Below are positions 22,995 through 33,801 of a DNA stretch of 64,000 nucleotides, piece after piece. The notes beneath the pieces were generated by a model, which made no database searches, was not told where the DNA came from, and worked only from the letters and a program-made list of their open reading frames with translations. Location: contig NZ_JXWY01000005.1 in NCBI RefSeq assembly GCF_000934465.1, forward strand, positions 1 through 64,000, written 5' to 3'. The DNA comes from Staphylococcus microti. GTDB lineage: Bacteria > Bacillota > Bacilli > Staphylococcales > Staphylococcaceae. Position numbers and translations under genes: made by a program. Position 1 is the first letter of the stretch. Each line of letters starts with the position of its first letter.

Positions 22995-23801
22995 TTAGTA
23001 AATATATTGATAGGCGGTTGGATTATTAATAAAACGTGTACTGACAATCCCTTCTCCTTGCCAGTTCATCTCTGAAACACGAATCCCGTTACGATAACAC
23101 GCTTCGACAATCGCAACATGACCATACGCACCTTCTTGTGAGACGAGAATCGCATTGACCCGTGGTTGATGAGAAACCGTATAACCAGCTTGTTGTGCAT
23201 GCATCGCCCAATATTTGGCATCTACCCAATTATTCGGAATCGGACGTTGTCGCAGTTGACGCTGTTCAAATGCGTAAGCGGTACATTGCCCAGGCGTATA
23301 TCCATTGTTGAATGACATGTCTTGTGACGAAACATCTGTATGTTGAAGTGAAGGTTCAAACGGCATTTCCATTGTTGGTGGTGATTGTGAAAAAGTTTGT
23401 GACATCGGTATCAATTGCGATAACGAAGGAGGAGTGAGATGTGCCATCCCTTTGTTAGAAACAGCAATATACTGTTGGTCATCACTTAGATTTAAAAATG
23501 GATTAAACTGTTGAATCGCATTGAGAGATAATTTTTGTTGTGAGAGAAAATCAGAAAGAGATTCATTTGCAGGCTTCATCAAAATGTCATCAGCGGGGAG
23601 TGTTAAAGTTTGGTGTGATTTAAAGTGTTCGTGTCTATCGTTTAAATGATTAAGTTGTTGAATACGCCGTGTCGTTGTCGCAAATTGTTGCGCAAGCTGG
23701 TAAATCGTCGTATCTTCAGAAAGTTCAACATGTTGCGTAGCTGCGGCTGGTGGTGACATTAAAGTAGCAATCAGTGGTAAGCTTAATAACAATACTTTCA
23801 T
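22995..23801 (-). CDS. Secreted LysM-CHAP peptidoglycan hydrolase (SsaA-like)
   Basis: 268 residues. The signal peptide is MKVLLLSLPLIATLMSPPAAA. A LysM-like module follows (residues about 25-70, DTTIYQLAQQFATTTRRIQQLN), with a weaker second one near 75-125. A Gln/Ser/Pro linker leads to a C-terminal CHAP domain with the catalytic Cys in GQCTAYAF, His in YGHVAIVE and a following polar residue in SEMNWQG. Such proteins are amidases or endopeptidases that cleave the peptide cross-links of staphylococcal peptidoglycan, usually under WalKR; I find no clear WalR box upstream. It stands alone between prfB and the HD gene. Confidence 0.9.
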   Translation of the reverse strand: MKVLLLSLPLIATLMSPPAAATQHVELSEDTTIYQLAQQFATTTRRIQQLNHLNDRHEHFKSHQTLTLPADDILMKPANESLSDFLSQQKLSLNAIQQFNPFLNLSDDQQYIAVSNKGMAHLTPPSLSQLIPMSQTFSQSPPTMEMPFEPSLQHTDVSSQDMSFNNGYTPGQCTAYAFEQRQLRQRPIPNNWVDAKYWAMHAQQAGYTVSHQPRVNAILVSQEGAYGHVAIVEACYRNGIRVSEMNWQGEGIVSTRFINNPTAYQYIY

Positions 23802-23823
23802 CTCCTTACAAAATCATGCGTTC

Positions 23824-23850
23824 AGTATAGCATGTCATCTACAAGGAAAA
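23824..23850 (-). promoter_or_regulatory. Promoter of the CHAP hydrolase
   Basis: Extended -10 TGCTATACT on the minus strand (TATACT at 23829-23824), about 25 bases before the start. The -35 region is weak. Confidence 0.5.
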
Positions 23851-23945
23851 TGCATTGCTTTCAAATTGTGATGAAATTGAAATAACCCTACGTTATTTGA
23901 AAAACTGTATAAACAAATCGTGAAATGCGTTAAAAAAGGAAAACA

Positions 23946-23972
23946 AAAAACCTCCACAAATCTGTGAAGGCT
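23946..23972 (-). terminator. Terminator of secA-prfB
   Basis: 8-bp stem CCTTCACA/TGTGGAGG (23963-23970 with 23951-23958), followed on the minus strand by TTTTTTG. It lies 15 bases after the prfB stop. Confidence 0.88.
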
Positions 23973-23986
23973 TTTATTATTACTCA

Positions 23987-25109
23987 TTACATCGAATCCG
24001 ATGCTTCATTCATTTGACTGCGTAAGTATGCGTCAATAAACATGCCAATATCGCCGTCCATGACTGCATTCACATTCCCTGTTTCAACGTTGGTACGATG
24101 GTCTTTTACCATTGAATACGGATGGAATACATACGAGCGAATTTGACTGCCCCAACCAATTTCTTTCTGTTCACCACGAATTGCTGCTAATTCTTGCGCT
24201 TTTTGTTCCAGCTCAAGTTGATACAACTTCGCTTTCAACATTTTCATCGCTGCTTCACGGTTTTTAATCTGTGAACGTTCGTTTTGGTTGTTAACGACAA
24301 TGCCCGTTGGATGGTGGGTAATACGAATGGCAGATTCTGTTTTGTTAATGTGCTGTCCACCCGCACCTGATGCACGGAATGTGTCCACTGTAATGTCATC
24401 TGGATTCACTTCAATTTCAATCTTCTCATTGTTGAACTCAGGAATGACGTCACAAGAAGCAAATGATGTATGTCTACGTCCTGATGAGTCAAAAGGCGAA
24501 ATACGTACGAGACGATGCACACCTTTTTCAGCTTTCAAATAGCCATATGCATTGTGCCCTTTAATGACAAGCGTCACACTTTTAACACCCGCTTCGTCAC
24601 CTGCTTGATAATCGGCGACTTCGACTTTGAAGCCTTGCTGCTCACAAAAACGTTGATACATACGCAACAACATATTCGTCCAGTCTTGAGATTCTGTACC
24701 ACCTGCACCTGGATGTAATTCTAAAATGGCATTATTTGCGTCATGCTCGCCGTTAAGCAATAGCTGTAGTTCAAAGCGATCCAACTTCGGCGCGTAGTCA
24801 CGCACGGTCTCTTCCAAGTCTGCTTTGATGTCTTCATCAAATTCTTCTTGAAGTAACTCATGCGTCGCTTCCATATCTTCAATATCTGCGGCAATATCGT
24901 AATACGTTGTTACAACAGCTTTCAACGCATTGTTCTGGTCAATCACTTCTTGCGCGCGTTGCTGATCATCCCAGAACGTTGGTTCCGCCATCATCTCTTC
25001 ATATTCTTGGATATTCGTCTCTTTGTTTTCTAAGTCAAAGAGACCCCCTAAGTTGTTCTAGCTTTGATGCATACTCATCAATGTTGCGTTTGATTTCAGA
25101 TAGTTCCAT
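23987..25109 (-). CDS. prfB: Peptide chain release factor 2 (programmed +1 frameshift)
   Basis: 373 residues after frameshifting. The first frame starts at the ATG at 25109 ([20 protein letters not shown]) and reaches an in-frame UGA at 25037-25035 after codon 24 (CTT). A +1 shift at CTTTGAC continues into the long second frame (DLENKETN...). The GGQ peptidyl-hydrolysis motif is in [15 protein letters not shown], and the stop-reading SPF tripeptide is in [11 protein letters not shown]2 terminates at UGA and UAA, and the shift lets it limit its own synthesis. It lies 20 bases after secA, the usual order in Firmicutes. Confidence 0.97.
25034..25049 (-). promoter_or_regulatory. RF2 recoding signal
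   Basis: AGGGGGTCTCTTTGAC on the minus strand: an internal Shine-Dalgarno-like AGGGGG placed 3 bases before the slippery CTT, then UGA and C. This is the classic prfB autoregulatory frameshift site. Confidence 0.97.
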
Positions 25110-25129
25110 CCACTATCGCTCCTTTACAC

Positions 25130-27658
25130 CTATTTACCATGACAGTTTTTATATTTTTTGCCACTGCCACATGGACAAGGGTCATTACGTCCTACTTCAT
25201 CTTTTTTGACGATTGGTTGTGGTTTTACCTTTTCTTTACCGTCATTTGCTGAAAGGTGCTGACCTTCTAATTCTTTCGTTTTTTCACGTTGTACATCGTC
25301 ATCAACTGAAACGATTGATTTCAAAATAAACTTGCTGACTTCTTCTTCAATACTTTGCATCATCGTGTCAAACAGTTCATGTCCTTCGTTTTGATAGTCA
25401 CGCAATGGGTTTTGCTGACCGTATGAACGCAAGTGAATCCCTTGACGTAATTGATCCATCGTATCGATATGTGATGTCCAATGGTTATCAATGGTACGCA
25501 ATAAAATCATACGTTCAAATTCTGGCATTTGTTCGCCTAACAATGCTTTTTGTTTTTCATAACCTTGTTCAACTTTATTCCAAATGACGTCATAAATGTC
25601 TTCATGATCTTTACCTTTTAGTTCAGAAACTTTCAAGTCACCTTCATGTAAAAAGACATCTTCCACATAGTGAACTAATGGTTCGTAGTCAGGGTTATCT
25701 TCTTCTTCGTTAATAAAGTATGCAATTGTACGTGTTAAAGCGGTCTTAATCATTGCGATAACAAGTGCTGAACTTTCAGGCTCATCAATGATTTTGTTAC
25801 GCTCTTCATACATAATTTCACGTTGTTTTCTAAGTACTTCGTCATACTCTAAAATACGTTTACGTGCATCGAAGTTATTTCCTTCCACACGTTTTTGTGC
25901 TGATTCTACCGCACGTGTCACCATTTTAGACTCAATTGGTGTCGTATCATCCATACCTAAACGGTTCATCATTGATTTAATACGTTCTGAGGCGAAACGT
26001 ACCATCAAGTCATCTTCTAAAGAAAGGTAGAAACGACTGTCCCCTTTATCCCCTTGACGACCTGAACGACCACGAAGCTGATCATCAATACGACGTGATT
26101 CATGACGCTCTGTTCCGATAACAGCTAATCCGCCTAATTCTTCTACGCCCTCACCAAGCTTGATGTCCGTACCACGACCGGCCATGTTTGTTGCGATTGT
26201 AACCGCACCTTTTTGACCTGCACCTGAAACAATTTCCGCTTCTTTTTCATGGTTTTTCGCATTCAAGACACTATGACGAATGCCACGTTTTTTCAATAGC
26301 TCAGAAATATATTCTGATGTTTCAACCGCAACCGTACCAAGCAATACCGGTTGACCTTTACGATGCTTTTCAATTACTTGTTCCACAACGGCATCGAATT
26401 TACCTTTTTGACTGATATAAATTAAGTCACTATGGTCCACACGTTGTACCGGTCGGTTCGTTGGAATTTGCGTAACTGTCATATTGTAAATGTTACGGAA
26501 TTCTTCTTCTTCCGTTTTCGCTGTACCAGTCATACCTGCAAGCTTACGGTACATTCTGAAGTAGTTTTGGAATGTAATAGACGCCATCGTTTTCGATTCA
26601 TTTTGAATTTTAACGCCTTCTTTCGCTTCAATCGCTTGGTGTAAACCTTCAGAGAAACGACGTCCTGGCATTGTACGACCTGTAAATTGGTCGACAATTA
26701 AAATTTCACCTTCTGATACCATGTAATCTACGTCACGTTGCATCGTGTAGTTCGCACGTAAGGCAAGGTTAATGTGGTGAATAATATCAACATATTTCAG
26801 ATCGTATAAGTTATCAATCTTAAACATACGCTCTGCCTTATCAATCCCTTGTTCCGTCAATTGAATGTTACGTGTTTGTACATCGTAGTTATAATCTTCT
26901 TCAGATTTCAACATCTTCGCAAAAACATTTGCTTGTGTATATAACGACGTAGATTTTTCTGCTTCTCCTGAAATAATTAAAGGCGTACGTGCTTCGTCGA
27001 TTAAAATTGAGTCAACCTCATCAATAATCGCAAAGTTAAGCGGGCGCATAACACGGTCTTCTTTGTAGTTAACCATGTTGTCACGTAAGTAATCGAAACC
27101 TAGTTCGTTGTTTGTACTGTACGTAATATCTTGTGCGTACGCATCACGTTTACCAGCTGTATTTAAACTATTAATATTAAGACCAACTGTTAATCCTAAG
27201 AAATTGTACAGTTCTTTCATCTCTTCACTTTGAACAGAAGATAAATATTCATTGACCGTGATGACATGCACACCACGACCTGTTAACGCATTTAAATACG
27301 TTGGCATTGTCGCAGTTAATGTTTTACCTTCACCAGTTCTCATCTCTGCAATATCGCCATTATGAATCGCAATACCACCCATAATTTGTACTTTATATGG
27401 AGACATGTTAAAGACACGCTTAGACGCTTCACGCACTAACGCAAAAGCTTCAGGTAAAATTTCGTCTAATTTGTTATTTTGTTTTTTGATGTCATCTATT
27501 TTTTGTAATTCTTCTTGAAATGTTTTTGTTTTTTGTCTAATTTCATCGTCCGTTAAAATTGCCATGTCATCTTCCAAAGCAATGACTTTATCCGCAATTT
27601 TGCCTAGACGTTTGACTTCTCGTTTGTTTCCGTCAACCAATTTGGATAAAATACCCAT
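25130..27658 (-). CDS. secA: Protein translocase ATPase SecA
   Basis: 842 residues, typical of Gram-positive SecA1. It has the DEAD motor P-loop ([11 protein letters not shown]), [19 protein letters not shown], the helicase-II motif ([11 protein letters not shown]), and a C-terminal zinc-binding SEC-C tail [13 protein letters not shown]. It drives Sec-dependent export, including the signal-peptide adhesins and hydrolases in this window. It is followed by prfB. Confidence 0.98.
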   Translation of the reverse strand: MGILSKLVDGNKREVKRLGKIADKVIALEDDMAILTDDEIRQKTKTFQEELQKIDDIKKQNNKLDEILPEAFALVREASKRVFNMSPYKVQIMGGIAIHNGDIAEMRTGEGKTLTATMPTYLNALTGRGVHVITVNEYLSSVQSEEMKELYNFLGLTVGLNINSLNTAGKRDAYAQDITYSTNNELGFDYLRDNMVNYKEDRVMRPLNFAIIDEVDSILIDEARTPLIISGEAEKSTSLYTQANVFAKMLKSEEDYNYDVQTRNIQLTEQGIDKAERMFKIDNLYDLKYVDIIHHINLALRANYTMQRDVDYMVSEGEILIVDQFTGRTMPGRRFSEGLHQAIEAKEGVKIQNESKTMASITFQNYFRMYRKLAGMTGTAKTEEEEFRNIYNMTVTQIPTNRPVQRVDHSDLIYISQKGKFDAVVEQVIEKHRKGQPVLLGTVAVETSEYISELLKKRGIRHSVLNAKNHEKEAEIVSGAGQKGAVTIATNMAGRGTDIKLGEGVEELGGLAVIGTERHESRRIDDQLRGRSGRQGDKGDSRFYLSLEDDLMVRFASERIKSMMNRLGMDDTTPIESKMVTRAVESAQKRVEGNNFDARKRILEYDEVLRKQREIMYEERNKIIDEPESSALVIAMIKTALTRTIAYFINEEEDNPDYEPLVHYVEDVFLHEGDLKVSELKGKDHEDIYDVIWNKVEQGYEKQKALLGEQMPEFERMILLRTIDNHWTSHIDTMDQLRQGIHLRSYGQQNPLRDYQNEGHELFDTMMQSIEEEVSKFILKSIVSVDDDVQREKTKELEGQHLSANDGKEKVKPQPIVKKDEVGRNDPCPCGSGKKYKNCHGK

Positions 27659-27755
27659 TTCGTTCGCTCCTTTAGCTTAAAACTCTGTCGCTTACAACAA
27701 CAAATCATACCATTATTAAGTATACATTTATACCAATATACTCTTTCAAAATACC

Positions 27756-27764
27756 ATTATAGCA
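27756..27764 (-). promoter_or_regulatory. Extended -10 promoter of secA-prfB
   Basis: TGCTATAAT on the minus strand, about 95 bases before the secA start. It is a consensus extended -10; the -35 (TTGTTC at a short spacing) is weak. Confidence 0.5.
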
Positions 27765-27885
27765 TGATATACCGCCGAACAACACGACGACGGGTTACCT
27801 ATGTGACATAAATCACATTTTAACTGAAAACAACTTAAGAAAACAGCATAACAAAGTGATACGCAAGACCTATTTTAAAATAAAC

Positions 27886-27925
27886 AAAAAAGCTAGGGTG
27901 CGCAGATTGCGATTGGCACCCTAAC
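27886..27925 (-). terminator. Terminator of hpf
   Basis: TTAGGGTGC pairs with GCACCCTA across an AT/GC loop (27891-27925), with TTTTTTG following on the minus strand. Confidence 0.85.
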
Positions 27926-27948
27926 TCTCTATATAATGCTTGTTGTGA

Positions 27949-28509
27949 TTATTCAGTTTCAATTAAACCGTATTTACCGTTTTTACGACGATATACGATG
28001 CTTGTGCCATCGGTATCACGGTCGTTAAATACGAAGAAGTCATGACCTAAAAGGTTCATCTGTAATACTGCTTCTTCTGGATCCATTGGTTTTAAGTGGA
28101 ATGTTTTAGAACGAATGATTTCGATATCAGCGTCGCTTGCCGCTTCTTCTACATCTGGTTGTGTTGGTTGTGCATCTACAAAAATATCTTCTTCACTACC
28201 ACGATCACGATGTTTACGGTTCACGCGTGTTTTATATTTGCGTACTTGACGCTCTAATTTACTGTTAATTAAATCAATACCAGCGTATAAATCATCATGA
28301 CGCTCTTCTGCGCGGAGAGTTACATTTTTAAGCGGTATTGTTACTTCAATTTTAGTACTAGAATTTTGATAAGTTTTCACTTTTACGTGTGCTGTTGCAT
28401 TTGGTACATTTGTGAAGTAGCGTTCTAATTTACCGATTTTCTCCTCGATATAATTTCTCATAGCATCTGTGATTGTGAGGTTGTCCCCATGAATTTCAAA
28501 GTTAATCAT
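27949..28509 (-). CDS. hpf: Long-form hibernation promoting factor
   Basis: 186 residues from the ATG at 28509 ([20 protein letters not shown]), preceded by AAAGGAG. The N-terminal RaiA/HPF ribosome-binding domain (1-100) is joined by an acidic linker to the C-terminal dimerisation domain ([20 protein letters not shown]...[12 protein letters not shown]). Long HPF forms 100S ribosome dimers in stationary phase in S. aureus. A TATAAT (28543-28538) lies about 30 bases upstream without a good -35. Confidence 0.97.
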   Translation of the reverse strand: MINFEIHGDNLTITDAMRNYIEEKIGKLERYFTNVPNATAHVKVKTYQNSSTKIEVTIPLKNVTLRAEERHDDLYAGIDLINSKLERQVRKYKTRVNRKHRDRGSEEDIFVDAQPTQPDVEEAASDADIEIIRSKTFHLKPMDPEEAVLQMNLLGHDFFVFNDRDTDGTSIVYRRKNGKYGLIETE

Positions 28510-28572
28510 AGTGCTCGCTCCTTTCAACCTCTTTGTTATTATATTTCTTACTTATATTTTAACATGTTTACG

Positions 28573-29235
28573 CTAACGTGCAAACGTTAACATATCTAAT
28601 TTTCTGACTTTTGATTGAAACAGCTTTATAGCAGCATTGTGCGCTGTTTTCCCCGTCGTGTAAATATCATCTACAAGTAAGATACTTTTGTTTTCGAGGT
28701 TTATTCCATCGCTAACATGTATCTCATTTGATATGCGAAATCGTTCTTTTTTCGTCAAATCAAATTGTTTATGGCGATTGGGCATCGTTAATATATCCTG
28801 AAACGCTATACCACGAGCTGTTAAGACGTACTTTACCGGATTAAATGTCCGTGCTTGATCATTCGATGGCGACGATGGAATTGGTATAATCCAATCATAC
28901 GTCAACTGCGGCCAAATCATATAACGTGCAATGACTTCTGCAAGTGCGACATCTTTCATAAATTTATACTGTTGTATAAGTTCTTTCATAAAATTGGCAT
29001 AACAAAATGGCGCAAAAATCTGATTGAATCGCACTGGACAGTCACTTAAATGTGCACATGTCATGCACTGTTCGTCCGTAAGACACCCTTTACAATATGG
29101 ACAACGATTTGTTGAATCTAGCATGCATTCCGCCATATGTATACGACATCTTTCACATAAAAGATGTGGCCGTTCAAACAAATTGTGAAAGCTTAACATT
29201 TCTACAATATCTGTTCGACATACGAAACATTTCAT
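28573..29235 (-). CDS. comFC: ComFC-type phosphoribosyltransferase-domain competence protein
   Basis: 220 residues from the ATG at 29235, which overlaps the comFA stop as ATGA and sits 8-12 bases after AAGGG; an ATG 12 bases upstream is too close to that site. An N-terminal double zinc-ribbon (CFVC, CERC, CPYC, CMTC) is followed by a PRTase-like fold with ILLVDDIYTTGKTAHNAA near residue 185. ComF proteins are needed for handling single-stranded DNA during natural transformation and fork restart. Confidence 0.92.
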   Translation of the reverse strand: MKCFVCRTDIVEMLSFHNLFERPHLLCERCRIHMAECMLDSTNRCPYCKGCLTDEQCMTCAHLSDCPVRFNQIFAPFCYANFMKELIQQYKFMKDVALAEVIARYMIWPQLTYDWIIPIPSSPSNDQARTFNPVKYVLTARGIAFQDILTMPNRHKQFDLTKKERFRISNEIHVSDGINLENKSILLVDDIYTTGKTAHNAAIKLFQSKVRKLDMLTFAR

Positions 29236-30518
29236 CGTGTTATCCATCCCTTCTCAGCTGCCAAGTGGTTCATGCGTTTGATTTCTGAACGTGCGTGATA
29301 CATGGCACGAGATCGTCCCTCATGATAAAACAATACGTCACCAGTCGGACATGTTGCTTTACGTCCAACACGTCCAGCAATTTGAATAAGTGCGGTCGAC
29401 AAGTAACGATGGCTCTCCATAACCCAAACATCAAGTGCTGCCATTGTGAAACCTCTTTCTAATATCGTTGTTGTAAGCACAATTGTATAGTTCCCTGCAC
29501 GTAGCGCTTCTACTTTCTCAAGACGTTCTGGATCTTCACTGTACACATAACACATCTTTGGCACATACCTTGCATATGTCTTATAAAACTGACGCATATC
29601 ATCAATATCACTGAAAAAGAGTAATGTCGTCCGTCCTGCTGCTTGTTGTACCTGCATGTGTCGCAACAATTTCGATTGCACGCGATGATAACGCACTTTG
29701 AAATACTTAAACATCGGTACGGCAAGCGGATGACGATGAAAACGTGCAGGCAATGTGACGATATGTTGCTGTCCAACTTGACGTAGTAATGCTTGCGGAG
29801 GTGTTGCTGTCATATAAACGACACTGTTCCGTTCTTTACGCGCTTGTTGCAACGTATGCATTAATGTTTCATCCATCGACAACGGAAACGCATCTACTTC
29901 ATCGACAAAGATAATATCGAAATGCTGTTTAAATCGATACAATTGATGAACTGTCGATACAATAAAATGCCCGTCAAAGCGTTGCTGACTTGCTTGATGT
30001 AGTACGTCGATCGCTTCATCACAAAACGCTTCACACAAACGTTTGCTCACTTCTATGACAACATCAACTCTAGGCGAGACAACCGCAACATTATCTCCAC
30101 GTTGCCGTGCATAAGCGATTGCTTCAAAAATCATCTCCGTTTTCCCTGCCCCTGTTACGGCATGCAAAAGTAACGTTTCATAATTTTTTACAGCATGTAA
30201 CACTTTATCAGACGCATACTGCTGTTGTTCGGACAAATGAAAAGGCAAATGATAACGCCCTTCAGAACGACTATTCACACTCTCTGTTAACCAAATACGG
30301 TCTACTGTCGACATTCTTCCCATCTGAAGACATCTTCTGCAATATGTCACAGCTGTTGAAGTTGTACATGATGTATATGTGTAAAAGTCCGTTTGACATC
30401 GTGTGCCACATTGCATACAACACCAGTCATCGTCTTTCTTTACTACACCGTATGACTCCGCATGTATTTTTTCTGTTGATAATTGCCCTTTGTCACTTAT
30501 AAGCTGACCATGGCGCAT
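29232..30518 (-). CDS. comFA: ComFA DNA-uptake helicase
   Basis: 428 residues. N-terminal Cys pairs (CMQCGTRC, CRRCLQMG) form the zinc site typical of ComFA. The DEAD-type motor has AVTGAGKTEMIFE (Walker A), FVDEVDAF (Walker B), SATP-like TATPP and QIAGRVGRK. Family knowledge: an ssDNA translocase at the competence channel. The ribosome site is a run of G (AAAGGGGGGG). I found no SigH- or ComK-type promoter I would defend. Confidence 0.94.
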   Translation of the reverse strand: MRHGQLISDKGQLSTEKIHAESYGVVKKDDDWCCMQCGTRCQTDFYTYTSCTTSTAVTYCRRCLQMGRMSTVDRIWLTESVNSRSEGRYHLPFHLSEQQQYASDKVLHAVKNYETLLLHAVTGAGKTEMIFEAIAYARQRGDNVAVVSPRVDVVIEVSKRLCEAFCDEAIDVLHQASQQRFDGHFIVSTVHQLYRFKQHFDIIFVDEVDAFPLSMDETLMHTLQQARKERNSVVYMTATPPQALLRQVGQQHIVTLPARFHRHPLAVPMFKYFKVRYHRVQSKLLRHMQVQQAAGRTTLLFFSDIDDMRQFYKTYARYVPKMCYVYSEDPERLEKVEALRAGNYTIVLTTTILERGFTMAALDVWVMESHRYLSTALIQIAGRVGRKATCPTGDVLFYHEGRSRAMYHARSEIKRMNHLAAEKGWITR

Positions 30519-30579
30519 GTATCATCCCCCCCTTTCACTTCTAATACACGTGTGACCGATCAAAATTACTTCTTGAAAA

Positions 30580-30620
30580 ACGAAAAACCGCTAAAATTCT
30601 ATTCATGAACTTTAACGGCT
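30580..30620 (-). terminator. Terminator of fakB1
   Basis: AGCCGTTAAA (30620-30611) pairs with TTTTAGCGGTT, followed on the minus strand by TTTTTCG. It lies between fakB1 and comFA, so comFA needs its own promoter or readthrough. Confidence 0.75.
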
Positions 30621-30636
30621 TTTTATATATATTTTA

Positions 30637-31518
30637 TTAAAATGTTGGGTCATCTACTGGAAAATTAATATGGCGGTCTGTGACACCGATACCTAAACTA
30701 CCTAATCCTAAATGTGATGAAATGACAGGTCCAAACTCTGAAAATACAATATGTTTGTCAGGACAACGCGCGATCATATCTTGGTAAACACGATGTGATT
30801 CTTCCTTGTTATCTCCGCCAATAATCATAATTGTAGGTTGATCATATTGTTCAGCGAGCTCTACAGCTTTATCTTCAATCAGCTTCAACGCACGTTTTTT
30901 CGTACGTACTTTTTCATAAGGAATAATTAAACCATCTTCAAACGTTAAGACGGGTTTCATTTTTAACAAGTTACCAATCCACGCTTGCGCACCTGTAATA
31001 CGACCACTTTTATGTAAGTTTTTCAAGTCGTCTACAACTAAATAAGCACCGGTATTCTCACGCATCGCTTCAAGGTCTGCTAAAATTTCTTGAACGTCTT
31101 TACCTTCTTCAATCAATTTAATGGCACGTAAAGCATAGGCACCTTCAGGTAAACATGCGATTTTAGAATCAAATGGGTGTACATTAATGCCTTCTACCAT
31201 GTCAGCTGCTTGAATCGCTGTTTGAAAAGCACCGCTAATACCACTCGATAAATGCACAACAATTACATCCGTGTATCCTTCATCTCTATAGTCTTCAAAA
31301 GCACGAATCATCTCGCCAATAGCTGGTTGACTCGTTGTAGGAATTGTTTCAGATTGCTCTAGAATCGCATAGAACTCATCCGCAAAAATTGTTTCGTTTT
31401 CTTTATAGTTTTCACCATTTTCCAAAGTAATGCTCAATGGAACTGTGCGTATATGATATTTTTCTAAGATAGATTGAGGTATATAGCTTGTTGAATCTGT
31501 CATCACAGCTATCTTCAT
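30637..31518 (-). CDS. fakB1: DegV-family fatty-acid-binding protein FakB1
   Basis: 293 residues. The DegV fold signature MTDSTSYIP begins the protein, with TTSQPAIGE near residue 60, LSSGISGAFQ near 93, and SGRITGAQAWIG near 170. The close match to S. aureus FakB1 and the position beside comFA both support the name. FakB presents host or recycled fatty acids to the kinase FakA for incorporation into phospholipid and lipid-based signalling. It is a single-gene unit, divergent from the YigZ gene. Confidence 0.9.
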   Translation of the reverse strand: MKIAVMTDSTSYIPQSILEKYHIRTVPLSITLENGENYKENETIFADEFYAILEQSETIPTTSQPAIGEMIRAFEDYRDEGYTDVIVVHLSSGISGAFQTAIQAADMVEGINVHPFDSKIACLPEGAYALRAIKLIEEGKDVQEILADLEAMRENTGAYLVVDDLKNLHKSGRITGAQAWIGNLLKMKPVLTFEDGLIIPYEKVRTKKRALKLIEDKAVELAEQYDQPTIMIIGGDNKEESHRVYQDMIARCPDKHIVFSEFGPVISSHLGLGSLGIGVTDRHINFPVDDPTF

Positions 31519-31867
31519 CTCATCGTCCTCCTCTATAAGTTAAAACGTGCTAACTTCACGCTCATTTTTTCAAGTAAGATACAATGTACAGTGTACTACA
31601 ATTCAAAATGGAATACTTCTTTTTAAGATTCTTTATGTCATTTGAATGTTTAATTTTGTATCATCTTTTATCATTTTGGCATTTAATCTATTTCACATCG
31701 CCAATTTTGCCTCTTATTATCATACATGCTTTTAACTTAAATTTCATGTATTATTTTTCATTTCATTCGTGCATACGCTTTCTTATGATTTAAGATGAAA
31801 ATGTTTTATCTATTCTAAAATATAGTATAATCATAACTAAGAAATTTTGAAGTAAAGGATGACAGAC
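31519..31867. promoter_or_regulatory. Divergent intergenic region fakB1 / YigZ gene
   Basis: About 350 bases of AT-rich DNA. For the YigZ gene there is a clear TATAAT at 31826-31831 with a weak -35. A TGTACAGTGTAC-like palindrome near 31584-31597 could belong to fakB1 control. No gene is supported. Confidence 0.4.
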
Positions 31868-32509
31868 ATGACACGCTCAGTCATTACAATTAAAAACGAA
31901 CACGAGATTGAAAATGTCATTAATAAATCTCGTTTTATTGCACATATTATTCCTGTTGAAACCGAAGAAGATGCAAAAGCATTTATTGCGCAAAAAAAGA
32001 AAGAACACCGTGAAGCAACACATAACTGTTCTGCTTATACAGTCGGTGACACCATGCATATTCAAAAAGCGAGCGATGATGGTGAGCCAAGTGGAACAGC
32101 CGGCGTACCCATGCTCGAAATGTTAAAAAAGCTTGATGTGCATAACGCAGCTGTTGTTGTCACACGTTATTTCGGTGGTATTAAGTTGGGAACGGGTGGC
32201 TTAATTCGTGCTTATGGTGGTGCTGTACGCGATGTGATACAAGATGTGGGACGTATTATTCTTCGCCCTGCCATTCCAATGCAAGTGACGCTTGATTATG
32301 ACTTAACAGGTAAATTTGAATATGAGTTACAATCAACAACCTTCTTCCTACGTGACACAGTTTATACCGATAAAGTCACCTATCATATTGATGTCATTGA
32401 AGAAGAACGCGATGCTTTTATCACATTTTTAAACACGCATACCCAAGCAAAGTTTGACTTAGTGGAAGCACCCGTCAAACGTCTTCCCTTCGACCTTGAA
32501 GTAGATTAA
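31868..32509 (+). CDS. YigZ/IMPACT-family protein
   Basis: 213 residues from the ATG at 31868, 8 bases after AAAGGA; the ATG at 31859 overlaps that site. The N-terminal IMPACT (UPF0029) domain has KSRFIAHIIPV, ATHNCSAYTVG, DDGEPSGTAGVPML and YFGGIKLGTGGLIRAYGGAV, followed by a C-terminal ferredoxin-like DUF1949 domain. Homologues bind nucleic acid or influence translation; the bacterial role is not settled. Confidence 0.93.
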   Translation: MTRSVITIKNEHEIENVINKSRFIAHIIPVETEEDAKAFIAQKKKEHREATHNCSAYTVGDTMHIQKASDDGEPSGTAGVPMLEMLKKLDVHNAAVVVTRYFGGIKLGTGGLIRAYGGAVRDVIQDVGRIILRPAIPMQVTLDYDLTGKFEYELQSTTFFLRDTVYTDKVTYHIDVIEEERDAFITFLNTHTQAKFDLVEAPVKRLPFDLEVD

Positions 32510-32516
32510 TATGTAT

Positions 32517-32555
32517 AAAAGGACTGATTGCTCGTCGTAAGCTGTCAGTCCTTTT
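32517..32555. terminator. Bidirectional terminator between YigZ gene and pepT
   Basis: GGACTGA (32521-32527) and TCAGTCC (32545-32551), flanked by AAAA on the left and TTTTT on the right, so it can work for both convergent genes. Confidence 0.85.
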
Positions 32556-32564
32556 TATCATGTT

Positions 32565-33788
32565 TTATGATTCCGTTGCTTTGCGTGCAATACCGATAAT
32601 CACTTGTGTCGCCAATGCCATAACATCAATTGACGCATATTCATACGGTCCGTGGAAGTTATCACAGCCCGTGAAAATATTCGGTGTTGGCAAGCCCATA
32701 AATGATAACTGTGATCCATCTGTGCCGCCTCGAATTGGTGCCGTATTTGGCGTAATATCCAATTCTGCAAATACCGCTTTTGGCAAGTCGATAATATGTG
32801 GATGTGGCAAAATTTGTTCAGCCATATTGTGATATTGATCATTCATCGTGATGTTTACCGGATCATAATGATAACGCGCATTAATGTCTCGTTGAATATT
32901 AATCATTTGTTGTTTACGTTTTTCAAATGTGGTACGGTCATGATCACGAATAATATACTGTGCCGTTGCTTTTTCAACGTTTCCTTCAAGCTGCATTAAA
33001 TGATAGAAACCTTCATACCCTTCTGTATGTTCAGGCACTTCTTCACTCGGCAATAATTGATTAAAATACGTCGCCAAGTTCAGCGCGTTCACCATTTTAT
33101 GTTTCGCAGAGCCCGGATGTACGTTAACACCTTCAAACGTCACAACCGCTTCAGCCGCATTAAAACTTTCAAATTGTAGCTCACCTAATTGACTGCCATC
33201 CATTGTGTATGCAAAATCTGCGTCAAAACGTTCTACATCAAAACGGTGTGGACCTTTGCCGATTTCTTCATCAGGTGTAAAGCCGACACGAATGCGACCA
33301 TGTGGCACATCTGGATGTGTCGTTAAGTAATGCAGTGCCTCCATAATTTCAACAATACCTGCTTTGTCGTCAGCCCCTAACAAGGATGTGCCGTCCGTTG
33401 TCATGAGTGTATGACCCGTTACTTTTGACATATCTGGAAAGACTTCCGGATCAATTGTACGTCCAGAATCTCCTAATTGAATGACGCCCCCATCGTACTG
33501 TTCAATCACTTGCGGTTTGACGTTTGCTGCATTGAAATCAGGTGATGTATCAACATGTGCTAAAAAGCCAATCGTTGGGACATCTTTATCCGTATTCGCT
33601 GGCAATGTTGCAAAAAGATAGCCATGCGCATCCATATCGGTTTCAAGTCCCATTGCTTTCAACTCTTCTTCTAACACACGCAACAAGTCCCATTGGCGTG
33701 ATGTAGACGGTGTTGTATCACTATTCGGATCCGATTGCGTATTGATTGTGACATAACGTGTCAATCTTTCAATAATTGCTTCTTTCAT
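32565..33788 (-). CDS. pepT: Peptidase T (tripeptide aminopeptidase)
   Basis: 407 residues from the ATG at 33788, 9 bases after AGGAG. An M20-family zinc peptidase: the metal site is seen in [11 protein letters not shown] and LGADDKAG, with the catalytic Glu in TPDEEIGKG and a C-terminal [11 protein letters not shown]. It releases the N-terminal residue of tripeptides in the cytoplasm. The substrates could arrive through the POT transporter at 52078-53589. Confidence 0.97.
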   Translation of the reverse strand: MKEAIIERLTRYVTINTQSDPNSDTTPSTSRQWDLLRVLEEELKAMGLETDMDAHGYLFATLPANTDKDVPTIGFLAHVDTSPDFNAANVKPQVIEQYDGGVIQLGDSGRTIDPEVFPDMSKVTGHTLMTTDGTSLLGADDKAGIVEIMEALHYLTTHPDVPHGRIRVGFTPDEEIGKGPHRFDVERFDADFAYTMDGSQLGELQFESFNAAEAVVTFEGVNVHPGSAKHKMVNALNLATYFNQLLPSEEVPEHTEGYEGFYHLMQLEGNVEKATAQYIIRDHDRTTFEKRKQQMINIQRDINARYHYDPVNITMNDQYHNMAEQILPHPHIIDLPKAVFAELDITPNTAPIRGGTDGSQLSFMGLPTPNIFTGCDNFHGPYEYASIDVMALATQVIIGIARKATES

Positions 33789-33801
33789 CCTCATACACTC
33801 C

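Noticed and set aside
23987-25109. In-frame stop in prfB as a sign of pseudogene or sequencing error
   Set aside because: The stop sits in an exact RF2 recoding site, so it is regulatory.
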